Positions 41,460 through 52,466 of a stretch of 64,000 nt of DNA are shown here, piece by piece. Position 1 is the first letter of the stretch. Each line of letters opens with the position of its first letter. The translations under genes were made by a program, and so were the position numbers. The DNA is taken from NCBI GenBank assembly GCA_905221605.1, contig CAJNDS010000047.1, positions 558,001 through 622,000 of the forward strand. Reading direction: 5' to 3'. This DNA is from Symbiodinium natans. Lineage: Eukaryota; Sar; Dinophyceae; Suessiales; Symbiodiniaceae. The notes beneath the pieces were generated by a model that ran no database searches, had not been told where the DNA came from, and worked only from the letters and a program-made list of their open reading frames with translations.

Positions 41460-42480
41460 ATCAAAAGCGGGCCAAACCTGCAACTTGACAACCGTGACAT
41501 GTTTGACATCTGAATCCCGGGACCCCGGCACGGCAATACGAGTCTTTAGGGAGGGCCAGGACGACGGGGTTATCAGGTTTGTCAGGTCTGTCAAACGGGG
41601 CTTGGGCGGGGATTCGGGCTTTGGTTACTGCAAAACCGGCCACACCTGCGACCCGACAAAACTGACAAAGCTGACAGTCCCTAGCCTGGCCCCGGGCCAG
41701 TCGAGTTGACCTTAGAACCTGTCCGGAATCAGTAAGGGGTCGCTGAGGACCAGAAGCCCTTACTGGGGGAGTGAGAGTGGAGTGAGAGCCTTTATTGGGA
41801 AGTTACTTGGGGGAGTGAGGGCCCTTATTGGGGAGTGCCCTTACTTAATAATTTAAGTGAGCATCGGCTCCCGGAATTGCTCCTTGGGGTCTTTTTAGTG
41901 CAGTTTTGTCTGCAAAAACGAGACAAACATGCAACCTGGCAAACCTGACATCTGCTTTCTGGACCCCGGCGCGGCAATACGAGCTTTTATGGAGGGGCAG
42001 GACAACGGGGTTGGCGGGTTTGTCAGGTCTGTCAAACGGGGCTTGGTGGGAATTTGGGCCTTTGTTACAACAAAACTGGCCACAGCTGCAACCTGACAAA
42101 ACTAACAAAACTGACGGTCCCCGGCCTGGCCCCGAGCAAGTCGAGTTGACCTCAGGACCTGCCCGGAATGGGGGCAAGCAACTTCCTTGGGGAAATGGCT
42201 TGTCAGTTTTGTCAGGTTTGTTAGTCGGCTCCTCGGGGTCTTTTTGGTGCATTTTGTCTACAAAAACGCGTCAAACACGCAGCCTGGCAAACCTGACATC
42301 TGAATCCCCGGACCCCGGCACGGCAATACGAGTCTTTAGGAAGGGGCAGGACGATGGGATTATCAGGTTTGTCAAGTTGTCAGACGGGCCCTTGGGTTTG
42401 TTTCTTGATGCTATTGAAGGATAAAACAACCCACTTGACAGACCTGACAAAACTGACAGAACTGACGGCCCCGGGACTTT
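41460..42480. repeat. TGTCAG-motif repeat block 2
   Basis: The same words and spacer as the block at 36920-37760 (for example GTTTGTCAGGTCTGTCAAAC, CGGCACGGCAATACGAGTCT), repeated about three times with divergence, ending with TGACAGACCTGACAAAACTG near 42435. Confidence 0.75.
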
Positions 42481-45110
42481 TTTTGGACTGACGCCTCTTT
42501 ACTACATCAGTAGCACAGTAGGCCGGTCTTGTTGGGCTCGACGTAAAGGGTGAAACAAAGTCAGCGCACACAATCCGCCAGACACACCAAGCAACCACCA
42601 AACAAACAAACACCAAAGAAACAAAGCGAGCAATCGCGCTGGACTCCTAGATACCCCACGGACTCAGTACTCGAAGTCGTCAATGAAGTCCCGGTTCACA
42701 AGGAAGCACAGAGCTTGTGGGGGAATCGCAAATTGCGACATTGCCAGATTCTCAAAACCACCATCATGTAGCCACTGGTGCGACAGCGGTTATTCAAACC
42801 GAGGTCATCAGAAGAGGTTCGGATCACGTACTCGTTGTCAAGGACAGACAACCGACACTCAATGGCGAAAGGATGTTGCAAGTCAGACTCCCTAGGGGGG
42901 ATGAAAGATGTGCATATGCCCCATGGTGGTCAGCCAGTGGGGACTTAACAGCAAGAACAATCAAGGCAAGACCGGCCCAGGGCACTCCATGGTGGTCAGC
43001 CAGTGGAGTAGCTCCGAGCTCTGGGTGCTCCATTCACCTTGGCGTACAAGTGCCCACCCAGAGAGGTGTCCGCGCCCGGCACAGGGGGCATATGCCCCAT
43101 GGAGGTCAGCCAGTGGGGACTTGACAGCAAGAACAATCAAAGCAGGACCGGCCCAGGGCACTCCATGGTGGTCAGCCAGTGGAGTAGCTCCGAGCACAGG
43201 GTTCTCCAGTCAACCTGGCGTACAAGTGCCCACCCAGAGAGGTGCCCGCGCACGGCCAGAGGGGGGGCGAGAGTAGCTGCAGCTACCGATTCCACGGGGA
43301 GAGTCCACAGCGAGTTACCAAACCCTCAACGCCACAGGGTTTATAATGACAACGAGGAACCTCCCAGTCCAGGCATCTCACACAAGGCCACGCAACCTTG
43401 GCGCTGGCCTGCGCGTCGGCACGCATCAGGTCCCTCCAAACCCAAACCCGCGAGGTACGTCGGTAAGGAGATGGGAGGGCTCACATCACATTGGTGCCGA
43501 AGTGCAAGGATCTTGATGGTATTGCTACTTTGATCCAATCAGAGCCTTCAGGTAACATCCACGCGGGCGGGGAGCCCACTTGCCCTGCCGCAGGCCAAGC
43601 TCAGACGAGGGTGACCCTCTAGAGTCTCAAGAGGGCCAGGTTGTTCTACAAGTGGGGAATGGCTCCCTGCCAAGTCAGCGGGTGCATAATCTCCACGTAG
43701 AAGTGTCCACAGCCAGCGCGCCGAACTGCTAGGTCACCCTGTGCACTCAGTACTCGAAATCGTCGAAGAGGCCGGGAGCACACATGTAGCACCGAGTGCG
43801 CAGGTGCGTCGCAAAAGGCGACGTTGCCAGATTCACAAAACCACCATCATGCAGCCACCGATGCGACTACATTCAGCACCAGCCAAGGCCGTTCACGAGA
43901 AGGTTCACAAGTCCGCCATCACAGGTGGGGCATAGTCGTGCCTTGGCACGGGACGTTGCAGGTGTCAACCTTCTTGATCCGAAGTATAAAGTTGCCCCAT
44001 GGTGGTCAGCCAGTGGGGACTTAACGGCAAGAACAAAGGGTAGGACCAGCCCAGAGCACTCCATGGTGGTCAGCCAGTGGAGCCTCTCCGAGCACAAGGC
44101 GCAACGTTCTTTTGACTCACAAGAGTCTCGTCCGACGGCCAAAGCAGGCTTGACTGCTTCGTTCCAATCAGAGCCATCAGGTAAACCCAAGCAGGCGGGG
44201 ACCCCACCTGCCCCGCAGGAAGCGGGAGAGTCCCCCAGTCGAAACTTTGCACTCAAGGCCAAGCAACTATCTCCTTGGCCGGTGAGGGTTGAGGGTTCAA
44301 TAACCAGAATCAGACCCTCCATGCCCAAACCGACAGACGTCGGCGAGGAGATGTGAGGGCTCACATCACGCTTGGCCACCTACCGATGGGGAGGTAGTCA
44401 TGTATGGCTGCTTTGACGCAAGCAGAGATATACACCCAAGCAGGCAGGGAACCCCGCAGCAACCCAAGCACAGGCGAGAATGGCTCTCGTGAAGGCCAGG
44501 TTGTCCACAGGTGCTCGATGGCACATTGCCAGGGAAGTGGAAACCTGATCTCCGCGTAGAAGTGTCCACAGCCCAGAAGCAGCATCCCCTAGCTGGTCTC
44601 TCCCAATTGGCATGACGCCGTTGTACGACACGGGGGTGTCATCGTCCAGACGAGAGATGGTCAACACTCAAGTCCGAGGGGTTCACACACGGTCGTAGCA
44701 CATAGAAGCGGGCAACCCCCACCTAGAGGGGGCAGAGGAAAGGAAGATTGGCCGTTTTACCGATGACAAAGCTGGAACATCCAGGCAGGACCGGTCCAGG
44801 GTAGTCCGTGGCAGATGGCCAGTGGAGCAACCACGAAAGAAAGGCCCCCCGTTCCCACAGGCACACCGCGGGGCCGACCCAGAAGGGTGTTCACAGCTGC
44901 AAGCTGTAAGCACACAAAAGACAAGCACGATCCAATCCGTGGCACAGACCACGAGAGGGTTGCCAAACCAAGAGTATCCCGAGGTAGTCTTGCGGCATGT
45001 ATCGGTGAGGAGATGTGAGGGCTCACATCACGCTAGGCAGCATGCCATGAAAGGACTCAATGGTGCGTTCGCATGGCGTCAGTAGGAGCCCTCAGATGAC
45101 AGTTTGCTGT
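42481..45110. repeat. Complex non-coding repeats, including a 176-bp tandem unit
   Basis: 42915-43090 and 43089-43262 are two tandem units of about 176 bp. The word CCATGGTGGTCAGCCAGTGG recurs at 42921, 42988, 43164, 43998 and 44062 (one variant at 43099). GGAGATGTGAGGGCTCACATCAC-like hairpins occur near 43465, 44345 and 45005. No open frame has a recognisable domain. Confidence 0.6.
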
Positions 45111-47666
45111 CTATTGCCAGGAGCCATCCCAGTCCGGACGCCGGGAGCGATGGCCAGCTGAGGTGGTGTGGGAACGCTTCCCTCGGCTGGGCATGACCTG
45201 CATTGGAGGCAGCTCTTGCTCATCAACCCCCCACTCAGGGATGCCGTCCGGAATGGGGATACGCATGTATCTTGTCATTGAGGTTTGGGCCGCGTGCCAC
45301 ATCACCCGGACAGCTTCCTGGATTTGCCTGTACTGCACAACACCTTCGTCCTTATACTGAAAGGGGAAGGAGGTAACTGCAGCACGCAGGGCCGAAGGAT
45401 CAGGGTCCTTGGGGGTGCCATGACAGTACATCCTAAACCAGAAGCTGTTGAGGCGCTGCTTGGTTGGATGTTTGGCTCGCATGAGCCCCTTAATGGCAGC
45501 CCAATGAGCAGTGGCTGCGTCATACCACGCATTTTGGGGACGTTGGGGCCCATGCTTGGTGGGTGTGGTGCTGATCCCTTTCCAATGCGCATCAAAGATG
45601 ACTGGCAGCCGGAAAGGGGCGGAGACATCCACTTCTCGCAAAGCTGCAAGGTCAGTGGTTCGCAGCTCCGAGAAGCGCCAATCATTCACCTGTGCCTCGG
45701 GTTCGTCCTCCGCGTCTGACATGTCATCCATCGGGCAGGGAGAGCCTTCGTTAGTTTCGGAAGAGATGCTGACGACCTCCGGCGAGGTTGCTGCAGTGTT
45801 CGCTTCCACAGGCGCAGCACAGGGCGAGGAGAGCAAGCACTCTAGGGGCAACACTCGCCGTAGAAAAACAGCCATTCTGTGAGAAGTGTCAGGCCATTCC
45901 AAGTTAAAAACTGACCAAAAATGTTCAATGTTTTGGTTGGCCACCGAGGCCGCAAGAGCAAGCCGGATGGCGTCAAGGAAATGGGCAGGGGGGAGGTCCG
46001 GCCTAAATTCTTGATAGTGCCTTTGCCCAAGTGTCTGTGTGCCCTGCAGCGTGATGCCTAGGAACGTATTCAGGCTGGGCTGGGCAAGCCTGGCCGTTTC
46101 CACGTCCGTGTGCTTAGCAGCTGCGGCCCATGCCTGCAAGGCTTCTTGGGAGGCTTGGCCAGTGACTTGTGGCAGTCCACTGTGCGCGTCCATCACATAT
46201 TTGGTAGTAGGGCACGTGGGACACCGATAAGCGCGGCCAGCCAAGAAGGCCACCATGGCTGCAGGCGGCACATTGATCTGCAGGTCAGTAATTTTATTGT
46301 CAGATTCAGGAAAACCAATAACAATGGGCAGCCCTGCCGTACGCTCCAGGGGACCTTTTTGGTGGGACTCGAATGCGAGCAGAAGTGCACCCAGCCAATA
46401 ATCTGGGTCAGCGTAGCTGAGCATTGCAGGAAAACTGGCATTGATGACACTCGGCAAGTCCGACACCGCAGAGAAAAGATCCGCGATGTACTGCGCTGTG
46501 GTAAGAAAGCCATACCCCACCAGGGACTCCGAAAGCCTCGCTTTGTCCAGCTGCGGGACCGGGCAATCCAACATTTCAGCAAGGTCGAAATGCTGCAATG
46601 CCCCCGACAATCTAAGGCACTGCGTGATGATAGGGTCATAAACCTTCAAATACGCTGCCGGAAACGTTTCAGGCAGATGCAGTAGCGTGTCAGCGATTCC
46701 GATCAGCATACCCGAGTCTTGCAGCTGGTTCGGTATGCCGTTCAAAAACACCTCATAGGCCCTATATGCCCGAAGCTGCTGGCAGTGTGTTGTGAGGTGT
46801 TGCGAGTCACGCAGGTTCATGTAGGGCCGAGGTTTGACATTCTTACCAAAGTGATGTCCCGCTGCAAGTGCGCGCCACATGAGATCACAGACCGAGACTG
46901 TGTTGCTCTGCATGATGGGTGCGCAGGCTGGGGCGCTGGGATCGCGGGTGCCGCTGGGCTCGCTGGGCCCTCGAGGCTTGGCTTTTGGTGGTTCCAGCTG
47001 CTGAGAGCCGTTTTCGTCCAAAGCGAGAGGCCGACTTTCCTTGCGAGCTTGGACAGCGGGCACAGGCCTGGCGGGGATGGGCGTCAGGCCATGGGGAGGC
47101 ATAGGGAGATCCGATTTTGGTTCCGTCAGGCCAAGTGAGTCCGTGGGAGACTTAGCGCAAGGGGGCTGTGACGCCTCAACCGTCCTAATCCCATCCGGAG
47201 ACGCTGTGTGCGTGGGCCGTGTCCGGGGGCTGGGTGGACGTCGTACGCCAGGCGGCGGGTCCCTAATGTTGCCGCCGCTACGGGGTGGACACGAGGCGGC
47301 GCTACCCCCTCCAATCCTGTGATCAACTTCACTAGAGGGAGTCGTCACACAAGCATCCAGAGCAATAGGACTTGCGGCCGGCACAACCGCATGCTCTTTC
47401 GTTGCAGGCTCCTTCGTCAGTGGTCCTCTCTCCCGCGTTGGGGTGCCGCAAGGCGTTCGGGAAACGTCCCGTCTAGCTGGCGGAGGCGGGCTGACAGCTG
47501 CCGCAATGGAGCCCCTCGCGGCCCGAGGCTGGAGCCATGGTGTACCCCACCGCTCGCCATGGCGCGCGTTTGTGGTAGCCTCGCCTTGGGCTGGCGACTG
47601 CTGCGGCGTAGGAACCTCGACTGCAGTAGCAACTACCACGTCGGGACTGTTACTACCCGCGGGCAC
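45111..47666 (-). CDS. Large unknown protein downstream of the helicase gene
   Basis: 851 codons, intact. Residues 1-240 are Pro/Ser/Thr-rich and probably disordered. A folded, mainly helical part follows from about 270 (VCDLMWRALAAGHHFGKN, then TLLHLPETFPAAYLKVYDP), including CPTCPTTKYVMDAHSG, a CxxC pair. The C-terminus is basic (RGKRSHTTSAGHRSRRPDWD). I do not recognise the family. It overlaps the preceding ORF by 14 bases in another frame and is on the same strand, so it may be a further exon or a second cistron of the helicase gene. Confidence 0.55.
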   Translation of the reverse strand: MPAGSNSPDVVVATAVEVPTPQQSPAQGEATTNARHGERWGTPWLQPRAARGSIAAAVSPPPPARRDVSRTPCGTPTRERGPLTKEPATKEHAVVPAASPIALDACVTTPSSEVDHRIGGGSAASCPPRSGGNIRDPPPGVRRPPSPRTRPTHTASPDGIRTVEASQPPCAKSPTDSLGLTEPKSDLPMPPHGLTPIPARPVPAVQARKESRPLALDENGSQQLEPPKAKPRGPSEPSGTRDPSAPACAPIMQSNTVSVCDLMWRALAAGHHFGKNVKPRPYMNLRDSQHLTTHCQQLRAYRAYEVFLNGIPNQLQDSGMLIGIADTLLHLPETFPAAYLKVYDPIITQCLRLSGALQHFDLAEMLDCPVPQLDKARLSESLVGYGFLTTAQYIADLFSAVSDLPSVINASFPAMLSYADPDYWLGALLLAFESHQKGPLERTAGLPIVIGFPESDNKITDLQINVPPAAMVAFLAGRAYRCPTCPTTKYVMDAHSGLPQVTGQASQEALQAWAAAAKHTDVETARLAQPSLNTFLGITLQGTQTLGQRHYQEFRPDLPPAHFLDAIRLALAASVANQNIEHFWSVFNLEWPDTSHRMAVFLRRVLPLECLLSSPCAAPVEANTAATSPEVVSISSETNEGSPCPMDDMSDAEDEPEAQVNDWRFSELRTTDLAALREVDVSAPFRLPVIFDAHWKGISTTPTKHGPQRPQNAWYDAATAHWAAIKGLMRAKHPTKQRLNSFWFRMYCHGTPKDPDPSALRAAVTSFPFQYKDEGVVQYRQIQEAVRVMWHAAQTSMTRYMRIPIPDGIPEWGVDEQELPPMQVMPSRGKRSHTTSAGHRSRRPDWDGSWQ

Positions 47667-48234
47667 AGGGCTCTATCGCAGTTCCGGAGGCAGCCTTACC
47701 CGTACGAACAGGTAGGAGGCGAAGACCACGGGGGGCTCGCAGTATGCTGGCCTTGTGTTCGAAAGCCGGGTCAGCGCGTTGAGCCGATCCCCGCTTGGGC
47801 GGCATCCTAATGCTGGTGTCCCCTAGCAAGCAGGTGAGGTACTGGGCGACCCCATCTCCTTCCCTCACCGGCTGGAAGGGGACACAATACACAGCATTGG
47901 GCAGGGGCTCCAGGACGAAGCCGCGCGTTTGCAGACTAACAATGGTGCCCGAGTAGGAGTTGGAGGTGAAAGAGGGACTCCCCCATCCTTCTTGCTGAAG
48001 TGTGCGGTAAAAAACCTCCCGCTTATCTCCCCAGGTGGCCTTCAAAGCCCACGCTTGATGCAGGGGTGGTGTTCCAAAGAGGTCCAGCCCAACTTTGCGT
48101 TCCGCAGGCAGCACGATGCTGGCTACTGTCCGTTCTCGGAAGGCTTGCTTGTGTAATGCCGTTGCAATGCCAGGGCCATCCATGCTCCACAAGCTGGCTT
48201 GTGTGCGCACATATTCAGCGCATGAAGCATGCAC
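47653..48234 (-). CDS. Unknown ORF between helicase and downstream ORF
   Basis: 193 codons, overlapping the helicase ORF end by 20 bases in a different frame. It contains LPAERKVGLDLFGTPP and PNAVYCVPFQPVREGDG, with no domain recognised. It is probably the continuation of the helicase gene after an intron or a frameshift, because ORF density is continuous on this strand from 61384 down to 45111. Confidence 0.45.
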   Translation of the reverse strand: MHASCAEYVRTQASLWSMDGPGIATALHKQAFRERTVASIVLPAERKVGLDLFGTPPLHQAWALKATWGDKREVFYRTLQQEGWGSPSFTSNSYSGTIVSLQTRGFVLEPLPNAVYCVPFQPVREGDGVAQYLTCLLGDTSIRMPPKRGSAQRADPAFEHKASILRAPRGLRLLPVRTGKAASGTAIEPCARG

Positions 48235-49690
48235 CTATACCATCAGAGTAGTGCGGTGCCACGAAAACCAAAGCCCCAAGCCCTCTCGTGAAGGAGGAGG
48301 TGGCTCGGGCAAACCCTGCCTCGCTACTAAACAGGAATCCAGAAGCCCGACATGTCACAAAGACACATATCCCAAATGTGGGGCCAGTGGAGCAGGCCGT
48401 GGTGATAGCGCCGAAGAAGCGTTTAAGGGACCCTATGCGATTCATGAGGAAGGTCCGAAACGTCACAAGGCTCCAAGTGTTGGGCGCGCCAGTCAGCGGG
48501 AAGTCTTCCGCGGTTTGGCAGGCTTCAAGTAGGCTCATATCGTCATCGCCCAGTGGGTCTGCGGGGAGACTCAACTGCAGCATAAACTTCATTTGGGTAA
48601 CAATCCTGGCATACTGAGAGACCATCCCGATAGGGGAGTCAGGATAGACCTGGTGCCCAAAAGTGAGCACAATGTCCGCCAGGACCATGCTGAGGTCGTA
48701 GCTTCTGCCTAGCTTGGTTTGGGTCTCATCCTGATCTTGCACCCGTACCCATCGACACGTTTCCATCCACCTGCCTGCAAGGCTACGCAGTGGCCGCCCG
48801 AGCAGGTGCTGCATCGTGGGGCCTGGTGGCATACGTAGCCGAGGGACCCTGCCTATCAGCTCGAAGCGGCACGCCTCCGAGTACCGACATGCGTATAGAA
48901 TGGCAGCAATCTCAGGAGGGAGGCGCATGGATGAACAGAGCGAGAGGTTGACAGCCGGTCCGACAATGGCCTTCAGCCCGGCGGCCTGCATGACTGTCTC
49001 GGCTTGCTTCGGTTTGACGATGCTTATACAGAGAATCGATTCCAGCATCGAGACCGCTGAGAACAATACCTCACACGCTCCAGAGGAACGGTGGGGCTTG
49101 CCCCAAGAGGGCATCTCGCCTTGTCCCTTTTTCCACGGGCCGGAACTTTGGGCCGTTTGCCGCAAAAGGGCCGCAGGCAAGGTGGCTGGCGTGTGGAGGT
49201 CGGCAGGGACCGCATTGAGGCCACAAATCTTTTGCTCCAACAACTCCGTGACGAAGTGGTAATTGGGTCGCGATCCTCCAGCGGGCTGTCTGTGGTCGCC
49301 AATCATGACATCAAGTGCATGCTTGATGTGCGCCAGAATGGTGTTGGAACCAGGCGTGCCCAATTGCTGGGCTTCATCTCGGAGGAGCAACTCAACATCC
49401 TTTAGACGGTTAATGAGCTGCGAGTAGGGAAAGCTAAGCCTTGCCACAATCGTACCATGTGTCGTGGCTACAAGTAGCCCCCGGTACAAATCGTGCACAT
49501 CAAAAGGGAGCTTATGTGTGTCCTTCTCCTTGTTACCCGGTATGCGAACGATGCGGCTGCGAACAAATTCATTGCTAGCAGTCGTGAGCCTATCAACCGC
49601 TTCGACATAGGCCCGAACCGATTCATTGCCATGAGCGGTGTACAGGGTGAGCCGGCTCGTCAGGCACGCAAGGAGTACTCCTAGAAATGC
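48215..49690 (-). pseudogene. SF1-type helicase, part downstream of the Copia insertion
   Basis: The frame is open from 49690, directly after the Copia target duplication. It continues the P-loop region of the ORF at 58640-61384 with LGVLLACLTSRLTLYTAHGN (motif Ia-like). LLLRDEAQQLG near 49378 is a DEAQ motif II typical of superfamily-1 helicases of the UPF1/Dna2 type. TSSFTRGLGALVFV near 48270 is placed like motif VI. The open frame that appears to begin at 49498 starts at an internal GTG and is not the true N-terminus. It is broken by the retrotransposon, so this allele cannot make the fusion unless the insertion is spliced out. Confidence 0.7.
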
Positions 49691-49825
49691 TGCTAAACTT
49701 CAAGTCGCTCTTTTTCCTTGAACCGGTAAAGGCGCTGTCGGTAAAACATGAGTCACAAATCCACACATGCTCATCAACCCTTTGGGTTGGTAGGTGGGGT
49801 TCCCAGGTAGTAGAAAAACTTTACA
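49691..49825 (-). repeat. Copia 1 3' LTR
   Basis: 135 bp; identical to the other LTR as far as can be read; next to target duplication AATGC. Confidence 0.95.
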
Positions 49826-50075
49826 CCCCGCCTTGATGTTGTGCGAACTGTAAGCTCAACATCACTCTACAGTAACGGGTTTGTAGAAACTGTACAGGTA
49901 TGTCGTTGGGCTCATCTGGTATTGTGCGATGGCCTCGTTGTGCTCTCCCTATTGGAGTCCTTGCACTCGGTGAAAACTGTTCCCACTGCTTCCTCGTGGG
50001 TAACACTTCGCTCAGGTAAGCTTGTACTCGTTGTAGCTCACACTGTACGGAAAAGTGAAACATTCCATCATTCAC

Positions 50076-52466
50076 TCACATGGTCCCGGGCCTGCAATTG
50101 CCACAAGGACGGTAGTGCAATCTCGCATGCACTGCTGCACTGTAAGTGAATCTCTCTGACCTTTGCACATCTGCACATGTAGGTCGGTGGTACCTCTTGC
50201 CATGAGGCGTGTACACATACTGGGGTTGTGCTCGTAGCTGTTCGTCCACATCCTGTGCCATAGGAATGATATTAACCATTCCCCATTCTTGAAATCGCCT
50301 TGCAAGCTCTTCGTCATTCACATGGATTTGGCTTGCTGGTACTGTACTGATTCCAGGCATCCCATTACCACTGCCTGTCGCTGAATCCTCTGGTGCATCA
50401 CGGAAATACATATTGACTGCCCTTGCTGTACGTTGAACATCATCCTCATCGGGCGGACAATACTTTTGCACAAATCTTCGAATAGTGAATTCCTCCTGCG
50501 GTTCCTGTGGTCCTTCTTCCTGCGGTTCCTGTGGTCCTTCTTCCTGCGGTTCCTGTGGTCCTTCTTCCTGCGGTTCCTGTGGTCCTTCTTCCTGTGGTTC
50601 CTGTGGTCCTCCTCTTCCTGTCCTTCTTCCTGGTTCCTGTGGTCCTTCTTCCTGTGGTTCCTGTGGTCCTTCTTCCTGTGGTTCCTGTCGTCCTTCGTTC
50701 ACCTTCTGCTCGACCATGTAGAACAAGAGTAAAGCGAAAATTCCTCCTAGTAGCACACTGAAAAGAATAATCCATCCACTCACTTCCTTCACATAGATGA
50801 AAACAAATTCTCGTTCTTCTCGTTCTCGTCCTCCAAAATCGTCTGGCTGTCCTGCAATCTGAGAAATCATATTCACCATCATTGTCAAGTACATCGCTCT
50901 AGCCGTCTTGCTTCCTCGCTCACTCAACAAAGTTGCACGTAGTGCTCGAACTTGGCTTCGGCAAACTTCACCTGCCACATGTTCCATTGCTTCTTCTTTC
51001 CCATAACGCTCATGACTTTCTCCATTCCACACCATGGCTCCAATATGGTACATGAGAAATCTCCTTCGAGATACTCCTAAGCGCTTTGTATTCAAGTCGG
51101 CAATGTTTAATTTGGTAGGCACTGGCTTTGCTTTGAAGCTGTTGTTCTTCACCCCTCGCTGAAGCCATAATACTCTCAGATCGATATGTTTGAGTCCTCC
51201 GACTCCTGTTCGCATCATCCATTGTCTTCCCGCACTTGAATCCATCCGGATCTCCACGAGTAACTTTCCTGCAAGAAACATCCACAACTTCTTCAGTAAC
51301 ATCGCTTCTGATGCTCCTCCTGAGCATGCTAGCACTTCGGACTCTGCCGAACTTAAAGCTGTAGCTTTCTGGGTCCTGCTATACGAAAGTACTGGCACTG
51401 CATTCACACACACAATCACTGATGATGTAGACCATCTCGCTTCACGGTCTGATGCCCAATCTGCATCCGTGAATACTTCCATACTGTGTGTTCCTTTCTT
51501 TTCTTCGTCTTCTTCTTCTTGCTCTTCTCTTTGATAGATCGCATCCATCATCTTGTTTCCAACCTTTGTGTACTTCAGTAGGAATCCCAGTTGCTCTGTT
51601 CCTTGCACATAGAGCAAAGCTTGTTTCAAACAGGTTAACGCTTGTTCCGTTGGCTTCGACATCTTACTTGCCAAACACTTCGTCACATGCTGCAAATCCC
51701 ATCGGTCTTGGGAAATGTACAACAGTGTTCCCAACGCTGAACGAAACTTCTTGCACTCGTTCTCCTCCAGTTCTTTGGAATTGTCCACTGTTCCAATCAG
51801 CTGGTGCTCTGGGGTTTGTCTTGGCTTTCGGTTCCCCAGCTTGTAGAGTCCTCTAAGCTTCTCGTAGTGCTTCTTCGACACTGTCACCAAAATTCCTTCT
51901 TCAAGGAACTCATAGGTCCTCTTCAGGTAATGAAGCTGTTCTCCCGATCCCCGGTGGGATGGGAACGGTCCCTCAACTGTGAGCTTGAAAAACTTCTCTA
52001 GCTCGCATATCAGCCATCTTCCTTCGCCTTTTGCACCTGCAACTAGCTCGTCGTCGACATGAATCGACACTGCAATCTTCTTCACTCGGTGCTTCAAGAT
52101 TGAGGGTATCCCAACAAATTGCTCAAATCCCAAACGCTTCAAAATCTCAACCAAATGGGTAAACCATTGTTCTGCCGCTGATCTTTGCCCTGGCAGACAC
52201 TTCTCCACTTTCCATACGTGGTCTTCATCCAAACCAAGTAGTGTTCGAATCCACGGTGAGATATCAGCATACATCAGAGCTTTCTGCGTGACTTGCAAGA
52301 ATGCGTCACGAATGTCAAGAACTGTAAGCTCCCAATTGTAGATGAGATGAAAAAGAAACATCATTCGCACTGCTGCGTGTCCTGACGTAGGACTAAAAGT
52401 CTCCTCCGTGGGCTCCCGCACGGAATTCCCGACACACAATTCTGCATCTACGCTTCCAAACTCCAT
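50076..52466 (-). CDS. pol: Copia 1 RT / RNase H with transmembrane and zinc C-terminal extension
   Basis: RT motifs are LTVLDIRDAFLQV (motif A), PGQRSAAEQWF and VSIHVDDELVAGA (VDD motif C). RNase H shows VFTDADWASD, ALSSAESEV and LKHIDLRVLW. After RNase H come about 250 residues unusual for Copia: a strong membrane segment (WIILFSVLLGGIFALLLFYM), about eight GPQEPQEE repeats (50490-50700, a 24-bp minisatellite) and a terminal His/Cys motif (YHRPTCADV ... RPCGNC). The ORF overlaps the Gag-Pol ORF in the +1 frame. True entry is by frameshift near 52396, so the nominal ATG at 52466 is probably unused. Confidence 0.8.
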   Translation of the reverse strand: MEFGSVDAELCVGNSVREPTEETFSPTSGHAAVRMMFLFHLIYNWELTVLDIRDAFLQVTQKALMYADISPWIRTLLGLDEDHVWKVEKCLPGQRSAAEQWFTHLVEILKRLGFEQFVGIPSILKHRVKKIAVSIHVDDELVAGAKGEGRWLICELEKFFKLTVEGPFPSHRGSGEQLHYLKRTYEFLEEGILVTVSKKHYEKLRGLYKLGNRKPRQTPEHQLIGTVDNSKELEENECKKFRSALGTLLYISQDRWDLQHVTKCLASKMSKPTEQALTCLKQALLYVQGTEQLGFLLKYTKVGNKMMDAIYQREEQEEEDEEKKGTHSMEVFTDADWASDREARWSTSSVIVCVNAVPVLSYSRTQKATALSSAESEVLACSGGASEAMLLKKLWMFLAGKLLVEIRMDSSAGRQWMMRTGVGGLKHIDLRVLWLQRGVKNNSFKAKPVPTKLNIADLNTKRLGVSRRRFLMYHIGAMVWNGESHERYGKEEAMEHVAGEVCRSQVRALRATLLSERGSKTARAMYLTMMVNMISQIAGQPDDFGGREREEREFVFIYVKEVSGWIILFSVLLGGIFALLLFYMVEQKVNEGRQEPQEEGPQEPQEEGPQEPGRRTGRGGPQEPQEEGPQEPQEEGPQEPQEEGPQEPQEEGPQEPQEEFTIRRFVQKYCPPDEDDVQRTARAVNMYFRDAPEDSATGSGNGMPGISTVPASQIHVNDEELARRFQEWGMVNIIPMAQDVDEQLRAQPQYVYTPHGKRYHRPTCADVQRSERFTYSAAVHARLHYRPCGNCRPGTM
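52393..52401 (-). promoter_or_regulatory. Candidate +1 frameshift site in Copia 1
   Basis: On the minus strand the frame reads GAC TTT TAG; skipping one base at TTT-T gives ACT TTT AGT, continuing into TFSPTSGHAAV, the normal Copia RT lead. A stop codon in the A site is a known setting for +1 slippage. A simple point deletion is the alternative. Confidence 0.4.

Noticed and set aside
46039-47810. Plus-strand ORFs over 45111-47666
   Set aside because: Short and overlapping; the 851-codon minus-strand frame is longer and continuous with the minus-strand gene series.
50433-50761. Plus-strand Cys/Gly/Ser repeat ORFs
   Set aside because: Antisense shadow of the GPQEPQEE repeats in Copia 1.
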